Source: Nemertoderma westbladi (lineage: Eukaryota; Xenacoelomorpha; Nemertodermatida; Nemertodermatidae). From it: a stretch of 42,332 nt of DNA. The stretch spans positions 1 to 42,332 of the forward strand of contig JAUCBJ010002704.1 of the NCBI GenBank assembly GCA_032718475.1, read 5' to 3'. The notes under the pieces are model-generated. The model saw only the letters and a program-made list of their open reading frames with translations, ran no database searches and was not told where the DNA came from. Of this stretch, positions 1 to 12,454 are shown piece by piece; the first letter of the stretch is position 1, and each line of letters starts with the position of its first letter. A program made the translations under genes and the position numbers.

Positions 1-45
1 TTAAGTGAGATTGATTAGTTAAGTGAGATTGATTAGTTAAGTGAG
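1..45. repeat. 18-bp short tandem repeat, about 2.5 copies
   Basis: The unit TTAAGTGAGATTGATTAG is present at 1-18 and 19-36 and begins a third time before diverging. The window edge cuts the array, so its true length is unknown. Confidence 0.85.
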
Positions 46-513
46 GTAACAGTTATACTTTCGATAATTTAAGCAGTTTTACTGGAGTTATTCCCAAAAG
101 CCGGTGTTATGGCGAAAAATGGGAACATAACAACCGAATCATATGAAGAATCATATGACTAGAATGACTATACGAGTATACCAACTACCCTTATTCCACG
201 AAGCTCCCGTTCAACACAGAGGATGAGCATAGAGATAGGAAATTCAGTTCAGTAGCTCTGGGATAGGTCGAAATCAACGCCCACTCAAATTCTATTGGCC
301 GACACGGACAGCAGGGCAGAGGCAACCTCTCTAAGCTAGTTGGCCGATTAAACTGAGCCCAGATATCTCCGTACAGCACATCAGCCAATAAGCTGGTAGC
401 TTGCACTATTTTAGTTATAAATTTTTGAGAGTATTCTAGCGACCGGGGGGGAACTGGCCAGCAAAGGCAAACGTATCAGTTATCCCACAAAAGCTTTTAC
501 AACTGTCGGACAC
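46..513. other. non-coding stretch, nothing recognised
   Basis: AT-rich DNA. A 71-codon minus-strand open frame (191-406) has no recognisable motif and I do not call it a gene. Confidence 0.5.
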
Positions 514-783
514 TCGGTACCGGTAGTTTCAAACTTTTGATAAAAACTAAAATAAGTCGTTCAATCAAATGATGAATTAAACCAAACTTGTACGTATGCA
601 CTCCATTAAAAGTTTGGAAAGTATCTGAAGTTTGGTCAAAAATAGGTCAGTCGGTACCGGTGGTTTCAGACTTTTTATAAAAACCGAAATAAGTCGGGCA
701 ATTGCAGTTCAGACTTTTATATAAACCGAAATAAGTCGGGCAATTGCAGATTAAATTAAACCAAAATTTGTACGTATGCACTC
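514..783. repeat. tandem duplication of about 137 bp with an internal 43-bp duplication
   Basis: The segment 514-604 (from TCGGTACCGG to TACGTATGCACTC) recurs at 651-783. The second copy is longer because a piece ending in AAGTCGGGCAATTGCAG is itself doubled (about 665-706 and 708-749). The start contains the palindrome GGTACC/ACCGGT, a word seen repeatedly across this window. Confidence 0.75.
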
Positions 784-1677
784 TCGTGCTGCGCGAAGTC
801 CCCACGAACGTGTTTTATTGCAAAGAGAATTTCCTTGTGACTGTAAGACTGTAGAGATAAGCGAGCAACATCCATTGTTTCACGGGATAGAGATGGGTTG
901 ATCTTTGTAGGCGGTAGTTCAGGTTTAGTTTACAATAATTAAATATATTAATTATATTATTTTTATCTCATTTTTTCCATTTCTGAACACCTTATTACGA
1001 TATCATTTATTAAAGTTGCATTAACGTAACAGCTCAACTACAATTCATTTAGTTAATTAATATGACCAGGCAGCAATACTCGAGCTGAATATTTATTCAA
1101 TATCAACCATGACCCAAATGACTTGGACCTCAGCAAAATATCTGGGTATAGGAGACGAACGGCCGCACAACTTATATCCAACGGATTTCATCATAATCTG
1201 TTCTCGTCAGAAAATTGTTGGAGGCCGACAGATAAATGCATATGCTGGCTATGTCACTCAACTGCTTCCACAACTTCGCACTATAATAACTGTGGAAAAA
1301 TACCAAAATTAACGCGTTTTGAAACGGCGGCATTTCTTAACAAACTCCAACGGCCCGTCAATGGCACTCCCTTTTAGGGTTTTAAACTCGATATATATAT
1401 CTTTTATTTATTCTAATTACACTCACTGAATCTTATAATTTTTATACCGTTAGTGTTTTATTTTAATGTCCTATATTTTATTTTATGTAATGCCCTACAG
1501 TTTCGACATGGTGCGAGATAAACCGAATCTAAGTTTCATATTTATTTATTTGTATTTCCCTCCTGTTGCACTCTAACATAGTTGATGCAGGTAGGTCCGC
1601 AGTTAGAGATAGGATATGCATCTTAAGACTGCCTGTTCAATAGTTAAGTGGATTAAATAGAAATATGAATGTCAGAG
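784..1677. other. non-coding stretch with one half of a dispersed repeat
   Basis: No convincing gene. Two overlapping open frames (1109-1312 and 1123-1377) have no recognisable domain. The segment around 966-1008 (TTTTTTCCATTTCTGAAC and following bases) recurs around 1771-1812 and is probably part of a dispersed repeat. Confidence 0.4.
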
Positions 1678-1812
1678 GAGAGTGGCTGAACCTATTAGCG
1701 CTACTGACGAGGCCTGATAGCCGAAACGTACGTGTAGCGCTGGTTCAACCCCCGGTGACGCGCTTTCTAATTTTTTCCATTTCTGAACAACTTAGTACAA
1801 AATCATTTAGTT
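1678..1812 (+). repeat. possible tRNA-derived SINE head (weak)
   Basis: GGTTCAACCCC at about 1742 fits the pol III B-box pattern GGTTCRANNCC. GTGGCTGAACC at about 1684 is a poor A-box match at a tRNA-like distance upstream. It is followed by a segment that recurs near 966-1008, as expected for a dispersed SINE. I cannot fold a clean cloverleaf, so it is not a tRNA gene. Confidence 0.3.
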
Positions 1813-2340
1813 TACAATAGCAGAAGTTAAATATTTGATATTGATTATAAATCTGTCCGTCCCAGGTAGTATCGAATATTAACTCTCCGTTAAGTATTGG
1901 AAAGGCAACAGTTGCTGCACGAAAGATTTATATTGAAGTTGGTCTCCAGAACAATCCTGAGCCGAGCGAGGTTTGACACGTTTTGATCCGCAGTATACGC
2001 CTTAAGCAGGATCTAACCAAGGCCTGCATAGTAATATGCACAGGAACTTGTACCAGAGGTCCAGTGGTAAGTTTGATTGTATGTTTGGGGCATAGAGTTT
2101 AAAACATTGTCGTTGTGGGGCGAGCCACGAAGTAACGTGTAAGCTCTGTACGAAAATACCGGATGCCTTCGAACCCATAACTATGTTCTACTGTGTAATT
2201 TATATTACAAGAATAGAATGCCTTTTCCAAATTTCTCTCCCTACGTTACTTTATTTTGACTTCAAATCTTTTCCATTGACAAGAGCAGATCCAATGACAT
2301 TTTGCTTTGTAACTTTCAAAAGTTCTAATTTACAGTATGT

Positions 2341-2421
2341 CAAACGGGTGTTTGAAAAGGAAAAGGGTGGACTGGACATAGGCACATAAAACATAGATAA
2401 ATAGTCTGACCAATCAGAAAC
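2341..2421 (+). repeat. left arm of an inverted repeat pair (partner 3632-3705)
   Basis: Read in reverse complement, this arm matches 3632-3705 through shared blocks such as GTTTGAAAA, ACTGGACATA, AAACAT and GACCAATCA, with small indels. The pair encloses about 1.2 kb and could be the terminal inverted repeats of a decayed DNA transposon. A LINE scrap lies inside. Confidence 0.6.
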
Positions 2422-2469
2422 GTATTAAGTAAGCAATGCTGTTTTGTAGTGATTGGACTGTCCATCTTT

Positions 2470-2600
2470 TTCAGATCTGTCGGGTTGTCAACAAAATTGC
2501 GCCGCCACAACTCCCCATCACCCATGAATTTCGCGAAATTATCCGCAACCTCAATGACAGTCAGTGTCTTTTAAGAAGCGACTCAAGAAAGTCATTGTCT
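2470..2600 (-). mobile_element. LINE 3'-end fragment (RTE-like family of 33031-33810)
   Basis: The minus strand encodes the tail peptide motif GELWRRNFVDNP, and upstream a degenerate MTFL..FLKDTD motif. These match the last residues of the LINE ORF at 33511-33771 (RELWRRNFVDKP, MTFLRRILKDTG). In-frame stops and substitutions show it is an old, dead scrap. It sits inside the inverted-repeat pair 2341-3705. Confidence 0.75.
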
Positions 2601-3631
2601 TCAATTAGTCAACTGCGGATGTACTGCTGTACAGTAATAATTAATATTCTGGAATATGGAGACAGGAGGGGGGGTGGGGGGACTGGACGCAAAACCCGCC
2701 TTGGCGAATTAATATCCCGCCTCAATGTTAAATTCTCAATTTAGGGAAAAGAGCAGGTTACAGTGGCACGCTATTTTAACCAAAACAATAAACTAAACAC
2801 AATAGAACAGCTTACATTTTTATTTTTTAGAGTAATCATATGTTATTTGCGTCGAATTTACCCTGGAGAGGGAACTTTATTGCGTCCAGTTTCCCCGCTA
2901 TCTGGGAATATGTTGTTTATTTAATGAGTAGCTAGGCAATAGTAAATTGACATTAAACTAATGTATTAATTAATACTTGTCAAACAAATAATAAGTGATT
3001 TGCAGGTTGCGGAGGAATCAAATACCTACATTTTTTGACGCCGATATCTCAGCTATTTCTCAACGAAACTAATAGCTATTGCCATATTAGATTCGTTGCC
3101 TCGCCAGCTTTCCATTGCTATGAACAGATCACGATAAGGACGAAGGTGTGCGACTGGTGCATATCGACAAAATTATTTATTAAACAATTTCTTTTAGTAC
3201 AGTAATTATAATAATAATAAGCATGATTCTAACAATAAAACCACACAGGGGACCTATTGCACAAAAAATAAAATACTTTATTTACATTTCGCGTCTCGAT
3301 CAAACAGATCTCGGGTCGAAAGGTAATTAAAGCCTATTATATTTACCGTACAATAAATACAGTAGTTATTATAATTAACGTTGTAATGCGATAGAATATT
3401 AACGTTCAAATATTGATTCTTAGCTCACAGACTTCTTGGCTCGCCCCATATTATTGCTACATAGTAGGTCATTGTTGGTCACAGTAAGTATGGGATAATA
3501 ATAACAATAATCCATAAAAACTTTCTGAAAATTTTTTCAAAACGTGGAAAGAGCTGCAAATCAATCTGATAGATCAATTCATTGACTCTTAATAAAAGCT
3601 GAAAAATGTGGACATGTTGGGTGACACAACT
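2601..3631. other. non-coding AT-rich stretch
   Basis: Contains short TAA/ATA-rich simple sequence near 3208-3222 and 3496-3512. No gene, RNA gene or complete element recognised. It is the interior of the inverted-repeat pair. Confidence 0.5.
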
Positions 3632-3705
3632 CGCCCGTGATTGGTCCGTCCATTATCCATGTTTTCTATGTCCAGTCTACCCTTTTCAAACAACCATGTC
3701 AAACT
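3632..3705 (-). repeat. right arm of the inverted repeat pair (partner 2341-2421)
   Basis: Reverse-complement partner of 2341-2421. The shared blocks TGATTGGTC, TATGTCCAGT and CCCTTTTCAAA are visible directly. Confidence 0.6.
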
Positions 3706-6045
3706 GCACCAATCTGTAAAATATGTGAAAGATTCTAGAATATGTAATAAATTTGAATAATAATTAATATTATTTCATTTTTGTTGAATTCCAATTCAAA
3801 ATTAACTGTTTGCAGTGTTTAGCTAATATCGATGGGATAAAGCAACCAAAAGGAAGTCAAATTTCCCAGTGGTTGCCATTGGGACCAGATGGTCGGTTTA
3901 ATTTGTTTGCGTCACAATAATAACCTTTTTTCTTAAAAGTTTCTGTACGGTAAACCACTGAGTCCGGACCTCCCCAACAGCTACTAATAAACCTCAGTCT
4001 ATTTAATACAAATAAATTCGTGGTAGTTTGTGAGAATCCTGAAATACATTCCGATACGGAGACAGGCAGATCTTCATAAATCCTTAATCGGATGGGTTAA
4101 ACTGATGTAACTTTATGATACCTAAATTCATTTAATTGAAAATGAAATTTAATTGAAAAATAGTTAAGTGATAAAATAATTTAGTAAGAAATTTATCGTT
4201 GATAATTAACACAAATTATTAAATCAACTTCTCACGCAATTTCTTGGCACAATAAGTTAGTTGTATTATTGTTGTAGTGTTTCATTTAATAATTAATTAT
4301 ATTACAGTAGGTATGGTACAGGCGGACTATCTAATCAATTAATCCTGCCACAACTATAACCTATCAATGTTATCTGCATATTAATTAATTTCAAACTAAT
4401 TATTAGCCAATAGGAAGTTATCAACCAGACAAAGGGAAATCTCGATGTTTCTTTATTTAAATTATTTATTTTCAACCTAAAATACTCAATGTTTCTTGAT
4501 TCTCAAACTTTCTACTGTTATTCAAATTCCTTATCATATTACCGATTTCAAATTATAAACGTCATCTCGAACAATGTGCAATTAGTTAGGCTTTCTTTTA
4601 GGATTGTTAATGTTCCCCGGAATATGAGTTTAAAAATATAATGTTCATGTGCAGTAGGCCCCCGGACAATAGCCCCACAGGAGCCCCCCAAGGATGATTA
4701 GTACAGTAGTAGGCCTTTACTTGTAGACCCTTACTCGTCATAAATATTTATAACCAAATTAAGTCTACATTTTCTTTATATAATATTTTTTTATATCACT
4801 GAAATAAAAGAATGTTAAATAGCTAATTGCATTGACATACAGATAGGTCAAATGTATTGTATTATTATTGTTGTAGGCCTAAGTATTTGTTCAAGTATTA
4901 CTGCTATATAACCAGGACGCATCCTTGCCTTTGCATCCTTAATAGGTAGCTACAAAGTCTACTGGAGTTTTCTCTGGGGAGTATAATTCTGGGGGGAACG
5001 TACTGGAAATATGTCGTCAGACTTTGTGGGTAATCCCTGGCCTTTTGGCCGAAGAAAATTTATTTTTTACTTTACTTTTATATGGTGTACCATACATCTG
5101 CGATGTTTCAGTTTGAAACAGCGCTCAAACCATCATCAATAAGTTGCTAAGAAACCACAACAACACTGACGTATACGCCATCTTATGTCCATTAGGAAAT
5201 TATTACTTTTATTAATAACGGAGTACTCACTAACGAAGGACTAAATACTCGTTCTAGTCGCTAATTATAAGTTCTCCGATAAGTGCACTTCCGTTAATTT
5301 TACGATTAACCTTTCAGGGGCGAGCTATTCTAACAAAAACAATAAACGATCAACATAACAATAACAATAGATAGGTCACAAAAGGCGGGCTTTTCATTTT
5401 CTATCCCAAATAACCCCATTTACTATTCGTTACCAATTGATCAAAAGGAGCAGGTTACGGAGTAGGCTATTTAAAATGTGGGAAACAAATACCAAATTTC
5501 TGAAATTAGTTAATTTATTACTTAGTTAAAATTATTTTTACGACAGTACCTACGGTATCAGCGAACAGATTTGCAGTGTTATTCTTCCTATGGTATAGGC
5601 TTTATCGTATCATTACCTACTATAAAAGTATGTCATGATGTGCATTTACAAATTTTTAAATAGAGAAAGATATCGCAGTATTAAGATAGAAGAATCAATC
5701 AATAATGGAAAAACTCCAAAATTTCAGTTACCAATGTTACTGGAAGCTACTGTAGATTAGGAGATCAAATACATAAAGTTCAAGCCTACAAACTACGTAA
5801 ATTCATTCACAATGCAGACCCAGACAGCATAGCCAGTGTCACCCGTTCAGACTAATAAGGTCACATCATCAAACTGCAGTAGAAACTGTCGATGAGTTAT
5901 TTATAAGAAAACAACACAGAGGACACAGCCAACTATAAACAAAAACATTGTTCTAACAAATTTATTGTCTTCGAAGAAATTGATGACTCTTTGACAAGCG
6001 ATACTGCGACAAGTGAATAACTTGAATAAACAAGTCACTTATACT
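3706..6045. other. non-coding AT-rich stretch before the minisatellite
   Basis: No open frame of note. Short dispersed words recur (GAGCAGGTTAC near 2750 and 5450; AACAATAAAC near 2785, 5340 and 12160), suggesting degraded repeats. Immediately before the array, AAGTG..ACTTG..CAAGT.CACTT (about 6013-6042) can form a nested hairpin. Confidence 0.5.
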
Positions 6046-9000
6046 AAACAAAATACGGGCCAATGAGCATGTCTCAACATCCGTCTCCCAAACCGTAACT
6101 AGTGAGTCCCACCCAGTACGGGCCAATGAGCATGTCTCAACATCCGTCTCCCAAACCGTAACTAGTGAGTCCCACCCAGTACGGGCCAATGAGCATGTCT
6201 CAACATCCGTCTCCCAACCGTAACTAGTGAGTCCCACCCCAGTACGGGCCAATGAGCATGCCTCAACATCCATTTCCCAAACCGTAACTAGTGAGTCCCA
6301 CCCCAGTACGGGCCAATGAGCATGTCTCAACATCCGTCTCCCAAACCGTAACTAGTGAGTCCCACCCAGTACGGGCCAATGAGCATGTCTCAACATCCGT
6401 CTCCCAAACCGTAACTAGTGAGTCTCACCCCAGTACGGGCCAATGAGCATGTCTCAACATACGTCTCCCAAACCGTAACTAGTGAGTCCCACCCCAGTAC
6501 GGGCCAATGAGCATGTCTCAACATCCATTTCCCAAACCGTAACTAGTGAGTCCCACCCCAGTACGGGCCAATGAGCATGTCTCAACATCCATTTCCCAAA
6601 CCGTAACTAGTGAGTCCCACCCAGTACGGGCCAATGAGCATGTCTCAACATCTGTCTCCCAAACCGTAACTAGTGAGTCCCACCCAGTACGGGCCAATGA
6701 GCATGTCTCAACATCCGTCTCCCAAACCGTAACTAGTGAGTCCCACCCCAGTACTGGCCAATGAGCATGTCTCAACATCTGTCTCCCAAACCGTAACTAG
6801 TGAGTCCCACCCCAGTACGGGCCAATGAGCATGCCTCAACATCCATTTCCCAAACCGTAACTAGTGAGTCCCACCCCAGTACGGGCCAATGAGCATGTCT
6901 CAACATCTGTCTCCCAAACCGTAACTAGTGAGTCCCACCCAGCACGGGCCAATGAGCATGTCTCAACATCCGTCTCCCAAACCGTAACTAGTGAGTCCCA
7001 CCCCAGTACGGGCCAATGAGCATGTCTCAACATCTGTCTCCCAAACCGTAACTAGTGAGTCCCACCCCAGTACGGGCCAATGAGCATGTCTCAACATCCA
7101 TTTCCCAAACCGTAACTAGTGAGTCCCACCCCAGTACGGGCCAATGAGCATGTCTCAACATCCATTTCCCAAACCGTAACTAGTGAGTCCCACCCAGTAC
7201 GGGCCAATGAGCATGTCTCAACATCTGTCTCCCAAACCGTAACTAGTGAGTCCCACCCAGTACGGGCCAATGAGCATGTCTCAACATCCGTCTCCCAAAC
7301 CGTAACTAGTGAGTCCCACCCCAGTACTGGCCAATGAGCATGTCTCAACATCTGTCTCCCAAACCGTAACTAGTGAGTCCCACCCAGTACGGGCCAATGA
7401 GCATGTCTCAACATCCGTCTCCCAACCGTAACTAGTGAGTCCCACCCCAGTACGGGCCAATGAGCATGTCTCAACATCCATTTCCCAAACCGTAACTAGT
7501 GAGTCCCACCCCAGTACGGGCCAATGAGCATGTCTCAACATCTGTCTCCCAAACCGTAACTAGTGAGTCCCACCCAGTACGGGCCAATGAGCATGTCTCA
7601 ACATCCGTCTCCCAAACCGTAACTAGTGAGTCCCACTCAGTACGGGCCAATGAGCATGTCTCAACATCTGTCTCCCAAACCGTAACTAGTGAGTCCCACC
7701 CCAGTACGGGCCAATGAGCATGTCTCAACATCTGTCTCCCAAACCGTAACTAGTGAGTCCCACCCCAGTACGGGCCAATGAGCATGTCTCAACATCCATT
7801 TCCCAAACCGTAACTAGTGAGTCCCACCCCAGTACGGGCCAATGAGCATGTCTCAACATCCATTTCCCAAACCGTAACTAGTGAGTCCCACCCCAGTACG
7901 GGCCAATGAGCATGTCTCAACATCTGTCTCCCAAACCGTAACTAGTGAGTCCCACCCAGTACGGGCCAATGAGCATGTCTCAACATCCGTCCCCCAAACC
8001 GTAACTAGTGAGTCCCACTCAGTACGGGCCAATGAGCATGTCTCAACATCTGTCTCCCAAACCGTAACTAGTGAGTCCTACCCACTCCGGGCCAATGAGC
8101 ATGTCTCAACATCCGTCTCCCAAACCGTAACTAGTGAGTCCCACCCAGTACGGGCCAATGAGCATGTCTCAACATCCGTCTCCCAAACCGTAACTAGCGA
8201 GTCCCACCCACTCCGGGCCAATGAGCATGTCTCAACATCCGTCTCCCAAACCGTAACTAGTGAGTCCCACCCCAGTACGGGCCAATGAGCATGTCTCAAC
8301 ATCAATTTCCCAAACCGAAACTAGTGAGTCCCACCCCAGTACGGGCCAATGAGCATGTCTCAACATCTGTCTCCCAAACCGTAACTAGTGAGTCCCACCC
8401 AGTACGGGCCAATGAGCATGTCTCAACATCTGTCTCCCAAACCGTAACTAGTGAGTCCCACCCCAGTACGGGCCAATGAGCATGTCTCAACATCAATTTC
8501 CCAAACCGAAACTAGTGAGTCCCACCCCAGTACGGGCCAATGAGCATGTCTCAACATCTGTCTCCCAAACCGTAACTAGTGAGTCCCACCCCAGTACGGG
8601 CCAATGAGCATGTCTCAACATCCATTTCCCAAACCGTAACTAGTGAGTCCCACCCAGTACGGGCCAATGAGCATGTCTCAACATCTGTCTCCCAAACCGT
8701 AACTAGTGAGTCCCACCCAGTACGGGCCAATGAGCATGTCTCAACATCCGTCTCCCAAACCGTAACTAGCGAGTCCCACCCACTCCGGGCCAATGAGCAT
8801 GTCTCAACATCCGTCTCCCAAACCGTAACTAGTGAGTCCCACCCAGTACGGGCCAATGAGCATGTCTCAACATCTGTCTCCCAAACCGTAACTAGTGAGT
8901 CCTACCCCAGTACGGGCCAATGAGCATGTCTCAACATCTGTCTCCCAAACCGTAACTAGTGAGTCCCACCCCAGTACGGGCCAATGAGCATGTCTCAACA

Positions 9001-10046
9001 TCCATTTCCCAAACCGTAACTAGTGAGTCCCACCCAGTACGGGCCAATGAGCATGTCTCAACATCTGTCTCCCAAACCGTAACTAGTGAGTCCCACCCAG
9101 TACGGGCCAATGAGCATGTCTCAACATCCGTCTCCCAAACCGTAACTAGTGAGTCCCACCCAGTACGGGCCAATGAGCATGTCTCAACATCCGTCTCCCA
9201 AACCGTAACTAGTGAGTCCCACCCAGTACGGGCCAATGAGCATGTCTCAACATCCGTCTCCCAAACCGTAACTAGTGAGTCCCACCCAGTACGGGCCAAT
9301 GAGCATGTCTCAACATCCGTCTCCCAACCGTAACTAGTGAGTCCCACCCCAGTACGGGCCAATGAGCATGTCTCAACATCCATTTCCCAAACCGTAACTA
9401 GTGAGTCCCACCCAGTACGGGCCAATGAGCATGTCTCAACATCCGTCTCCCAAACCGTAACTAGTGAGTCCCACCCAGTACGGGCCAATGAGCATGTCTC
9501 AACATCCGTCTCCCAAACCGTAACTAGTGAGTCCCACCCAGTACTGGCCAATGAGCATGTCTCAACATCTGTCTCCCAAACCGTAACTAGTGAGTCCCAC
9601 CCAGTACGGGCCAATGAGCATGTCTCAACATCCGTCTCCCAACCGTAACTAGTGAGTCCCACCCCAGTACGGGCCAATGAGCATGTCTCAACATCCATTT
9701 CCCAAACCGTAACTAGTGAGTCCCACCCAGTACGGGCCAATGAGCATGTCTCAACATCCGTCTCCCAAACCGTAACTAGTGAGTCCCACCCAGTACGGGC
9801 CAATGAGCATGTCTCAACATCCGTCTCCCAAACCGTAACTAGTGAGTCCCACCCAGTACGGGCCAATGAGCATGTCTCAACATCCGTCTCCCAACCGTAA
9901 CTAGTGAGTCCCACCCAGTACGGGCCAATGAGCATGTCTCAACATCTGTCTCCCAAACCGTAACTAGTGAGTCCCACCCCAGTACGGGCCAATGAGCATG
10001 TCTCAACATCCGTCTCCCAACCGTAACTAGTAAGTCCCACCCAGTC
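6046..10046. repeat. minisatellite, about 63 copies of a 63/64-bp unit
   Basis: The core word CAATGAGCATGTCTCAACAT recurs every 63 or 64 bp (for example 6061, 6124, 6187, 6250, 6314, 6377, 6441, 6505) through 10046. Units vary at a few fixed places: CCGTCTCCC, TCTGTCTCCC or CCATTTCCC; CACCCAG or CACCCCAG; CCAAACCG or CCAACCG; AGTACGGG or CACTCCGGG. Because 63 is a multiple of three and the unit has stop-free frames, long accidental open frames arise on both strands, the longest being minus 8931-9935 with a 21-residue repeat. There is no promoter, splice signal or unique sequence to support a gene, so I treat these frames as by-products. Confidence 0.97.
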
Positions 10047-10696
10047 TGTTTAAGATGAGATCAAAATGATAAGAGGTAGATGATAGTTAGTTTTCTAAGG
10101 AGAAGAAGTGTCAAACCATGTGATCACTATGATGAAAATTAATTTCGACGCGATAACTTTCATAAAAGGAGCACTAACACAAGCAAGATTTTAGGGATGT
10201 GTACTTCCTACAAGTTCAGTCTCTCAAGGCCAATTCAAATCTGAATGAAAGCTCCCAGGTTGGAAAATATATTCCAACAATTTGGATTTGCTGAATCTCA
10301 TAAACTAAAAATAATTTTGTAAAATTAAAGGAATTCTATCAGGCAGAGTCACAACTTGGTTTCATGGTCCGTCGATGTAGCATCTTTAACAAAAAATCAC
10401 GAACAAAGAAATCCAGGATGAGGCAAATTGGTGGAATCGAATCATCAACTGGCAGGTACAATGGCAGCTCTACGATCACCTGAATCTAGCACAACTAACA
10501 TGTACTGTAAAACTGAGCAATTAGAAAAACCAACAAAATGATGTTATCTATAGGATAGTGCAGTACATCCAACAACAAGGACGATTTGACCTCAACTGAC
10601 CATATATGACTGCCATGAGTTTCATGCAAATCCGCCTTAAATAACTCTCGATAACTTTGATGTTCTAGAGATTCAAGAACTCTAGAATGTAAACTT
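10047..10696. other. non-coding stretch after the minisatellite
   Basis: Unique sequence with no recognisable gene. The minus-strand frame 10495-10812 owes its repeated peptide to the 42-bp duplication described next. Confidence 0.5.
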
Positions 10697-10780
10697 TTTT
10701 TAAAATAAGCATACCCAGTCGAATAAAGATGGCGTACATTTTTAAAATATGCATACCCAGTCGAATAAATATGGCGCACA
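10697..10780. repeat. 42-bp tandem duplication
   Basis: GCATACCCAGTCGAATAAA occurs at 10709 and 10751. The surrounding 42 bp (10697-10738 and 10739-10780) match with only a few differences. Confidence 0.85.
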
Positions 10781-10829
10781 GAGTGCCCCATAGAAGTCGC
10801 AAGTATAACCAATCTACCTGAAGGGGGAT

Positions 10830-10850
10830 CTCGTACCCTTTTAGTACGAG
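10830..10850. other. perfect 7-bp hairpin
   Basis: CTCGTAC (10830-10836) and GTACGAG (10844-10850) are exact reverse complements around a 7-nt loop. No T-run follows. Function unknown. Confidence 0.7.
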
Positions 10851-12454
10851 CATACGTTTCTCGACTATGAGATTATTCGTGAGCCAAATACAGCTTATGA
10901 TGATGTTATCTGCAAAATCAAGCTGCTAGCAGAGACTTTCCACAGAAATGGATGGATATTGCGAATAGGTTAATTTGGAACGCTTGTGCATCATCATTAC
11001 CTGCTCCACTCTCTAATTTTACCTTCGAAATTGGAGCACTTACTGACACCCTAATGAAATCACTCGATTCTTAGTATCATAAACAGCTCAGTGGACTGCT
11101 ATGCATCGCATCGGCGACCTTACCCCTCCCTGGGGTGGTGTTATACCTCTAGTGCAGTGGGTGTGGTATGACACCACACCCACACAGCATTGGTACTCAT
11201 ACTCCTAATGTATTTTATTACTGGTTTAGTGACTTTCAAAATTCAAATGATTAATAATTTATTGATATTATTGACGGTGAATCAAGCGCTTTTAATCTTA
11301 TTTAAGTGTTTAGCAGTACTCTTACTCTTACGACTTATTCGTCAATTTTAATTAATTTAATTTTAATCTCGCAATGTTATATATTGGTTTCTAAATATGT
11401 ATTTTCATATTACAGTATTTACTATAATAATATTATATTATATATAATGATATTTCATATTATTCAATATTCATGCCAGCAAGACGGGAGTAAAAGTTAA
11501 AATGAAATAAATGTTATTCGATTTTAGTAATTTATTATTTATAATAGTTTACAACATGGTTTCCCACTTCTGTAGTAGGCCTAGTTATTTATTAGTTAAA
11601 TAACATGGATCCATAGACCCGGGTTGTAGTATATGTATGTATTTTTTATTTAATTTATTAATTAATGGGGATACTCTTAAGATATGGTAACTAACTACTG
11701 TAGTAGGTAACTAAGCAGGTTTCTACATCATTGGATAGAACTTCTCGAATTCTAAAAAGAGTGTACCTACTAGTGTAGACCCAACAATAAGACCCAACAA
11801 GCAATGATTTTTTTCGATAACATAAAAGTATTGTAACGAAGTATGTTTTCTCGCTATTATCAATTGACCGAATCGACCGTGCATTGCGATTTGCAGGAGT
11901 TTGCAAGAATACACTAAACCTATTATATAATACCTAAGTGTAGGATTGGTTACCACCCTCAGTTACAAAAATATTCACGCAACCATGTCAGTTTTACATG
12001 ACGATAGCGGCATATGGGCCAACACGATTACACGACCATGTGAAGTATACCAGGAATTCTGCTGTTATATTTCAATTTTCATTTTTCCCCCATGTGAAAG
12101 TATACTAGGTTTTCAGTTTCACGAAAAAACCATGTTACAGAAGGGCTGAATCCAACCAAAACAATAAACTGCTTAGCATATGTACAGGTTATAAACGCTT
12201 AAAACACGTAATAAGGATAAATTATAAAAAATAAAAAAAAAATTCTTCATTTATAAAATTTTGATAAAAATTTGACCGAAAAGTGAAAACCAGGTATTGT
12301 TCACACCGGCCAATTTTACAATTAATTGATTTCTTCCTCGCCTGCAGAAATGATGTTCCATAGTGCCAGCTACAGTATGTGCCTCACATATCTATTTAAT
12401 TAATTTGTTCAAACTATTTCAATCTAATTGTCAATAAGTCGAACATGAGATAAG
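10851..12454. other. non-coding stretch with one long hairpin
   Basis: AT-rich. The notable item is a perfect 11-bp stem: GTGGGTGTGGT (11157-11167) pairs with ACCACACCCAC (11173-11183) around a 5-nt loop. Just upstream, ACCCC-TCCCT-GGGGT forms a second small hairpin. No gene is recognised; the open frames here (11306-11500, 11691-11956, 11946-12149) show no domain. Confidence 0.5.

Noticed and set aside
191-406. 71-aa minus-strand frame as a gene
   Set aside because: No motif, no regulatory context, and it lies in repeat-rich DNA.
1109-1377. Two overlapping frames of 67 and 84 aa
   Set aside because: They overlap in different frames, carry no known domain, and are flanked by AT-rich non-coding DNA.
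8931-9935. Long open frames through the minisatellite on both strands as repeat proteins
   Set aside because: They follow from a stop-free unit of 63 bp. Both strands are open, there is no unique coding flank, and frames break wherever a 64-bp unit occurs.
6046-10046. CRISPR array
   Set aside because: The units are contiguous, with no unique spacers between them, and the context is eukaryotic.
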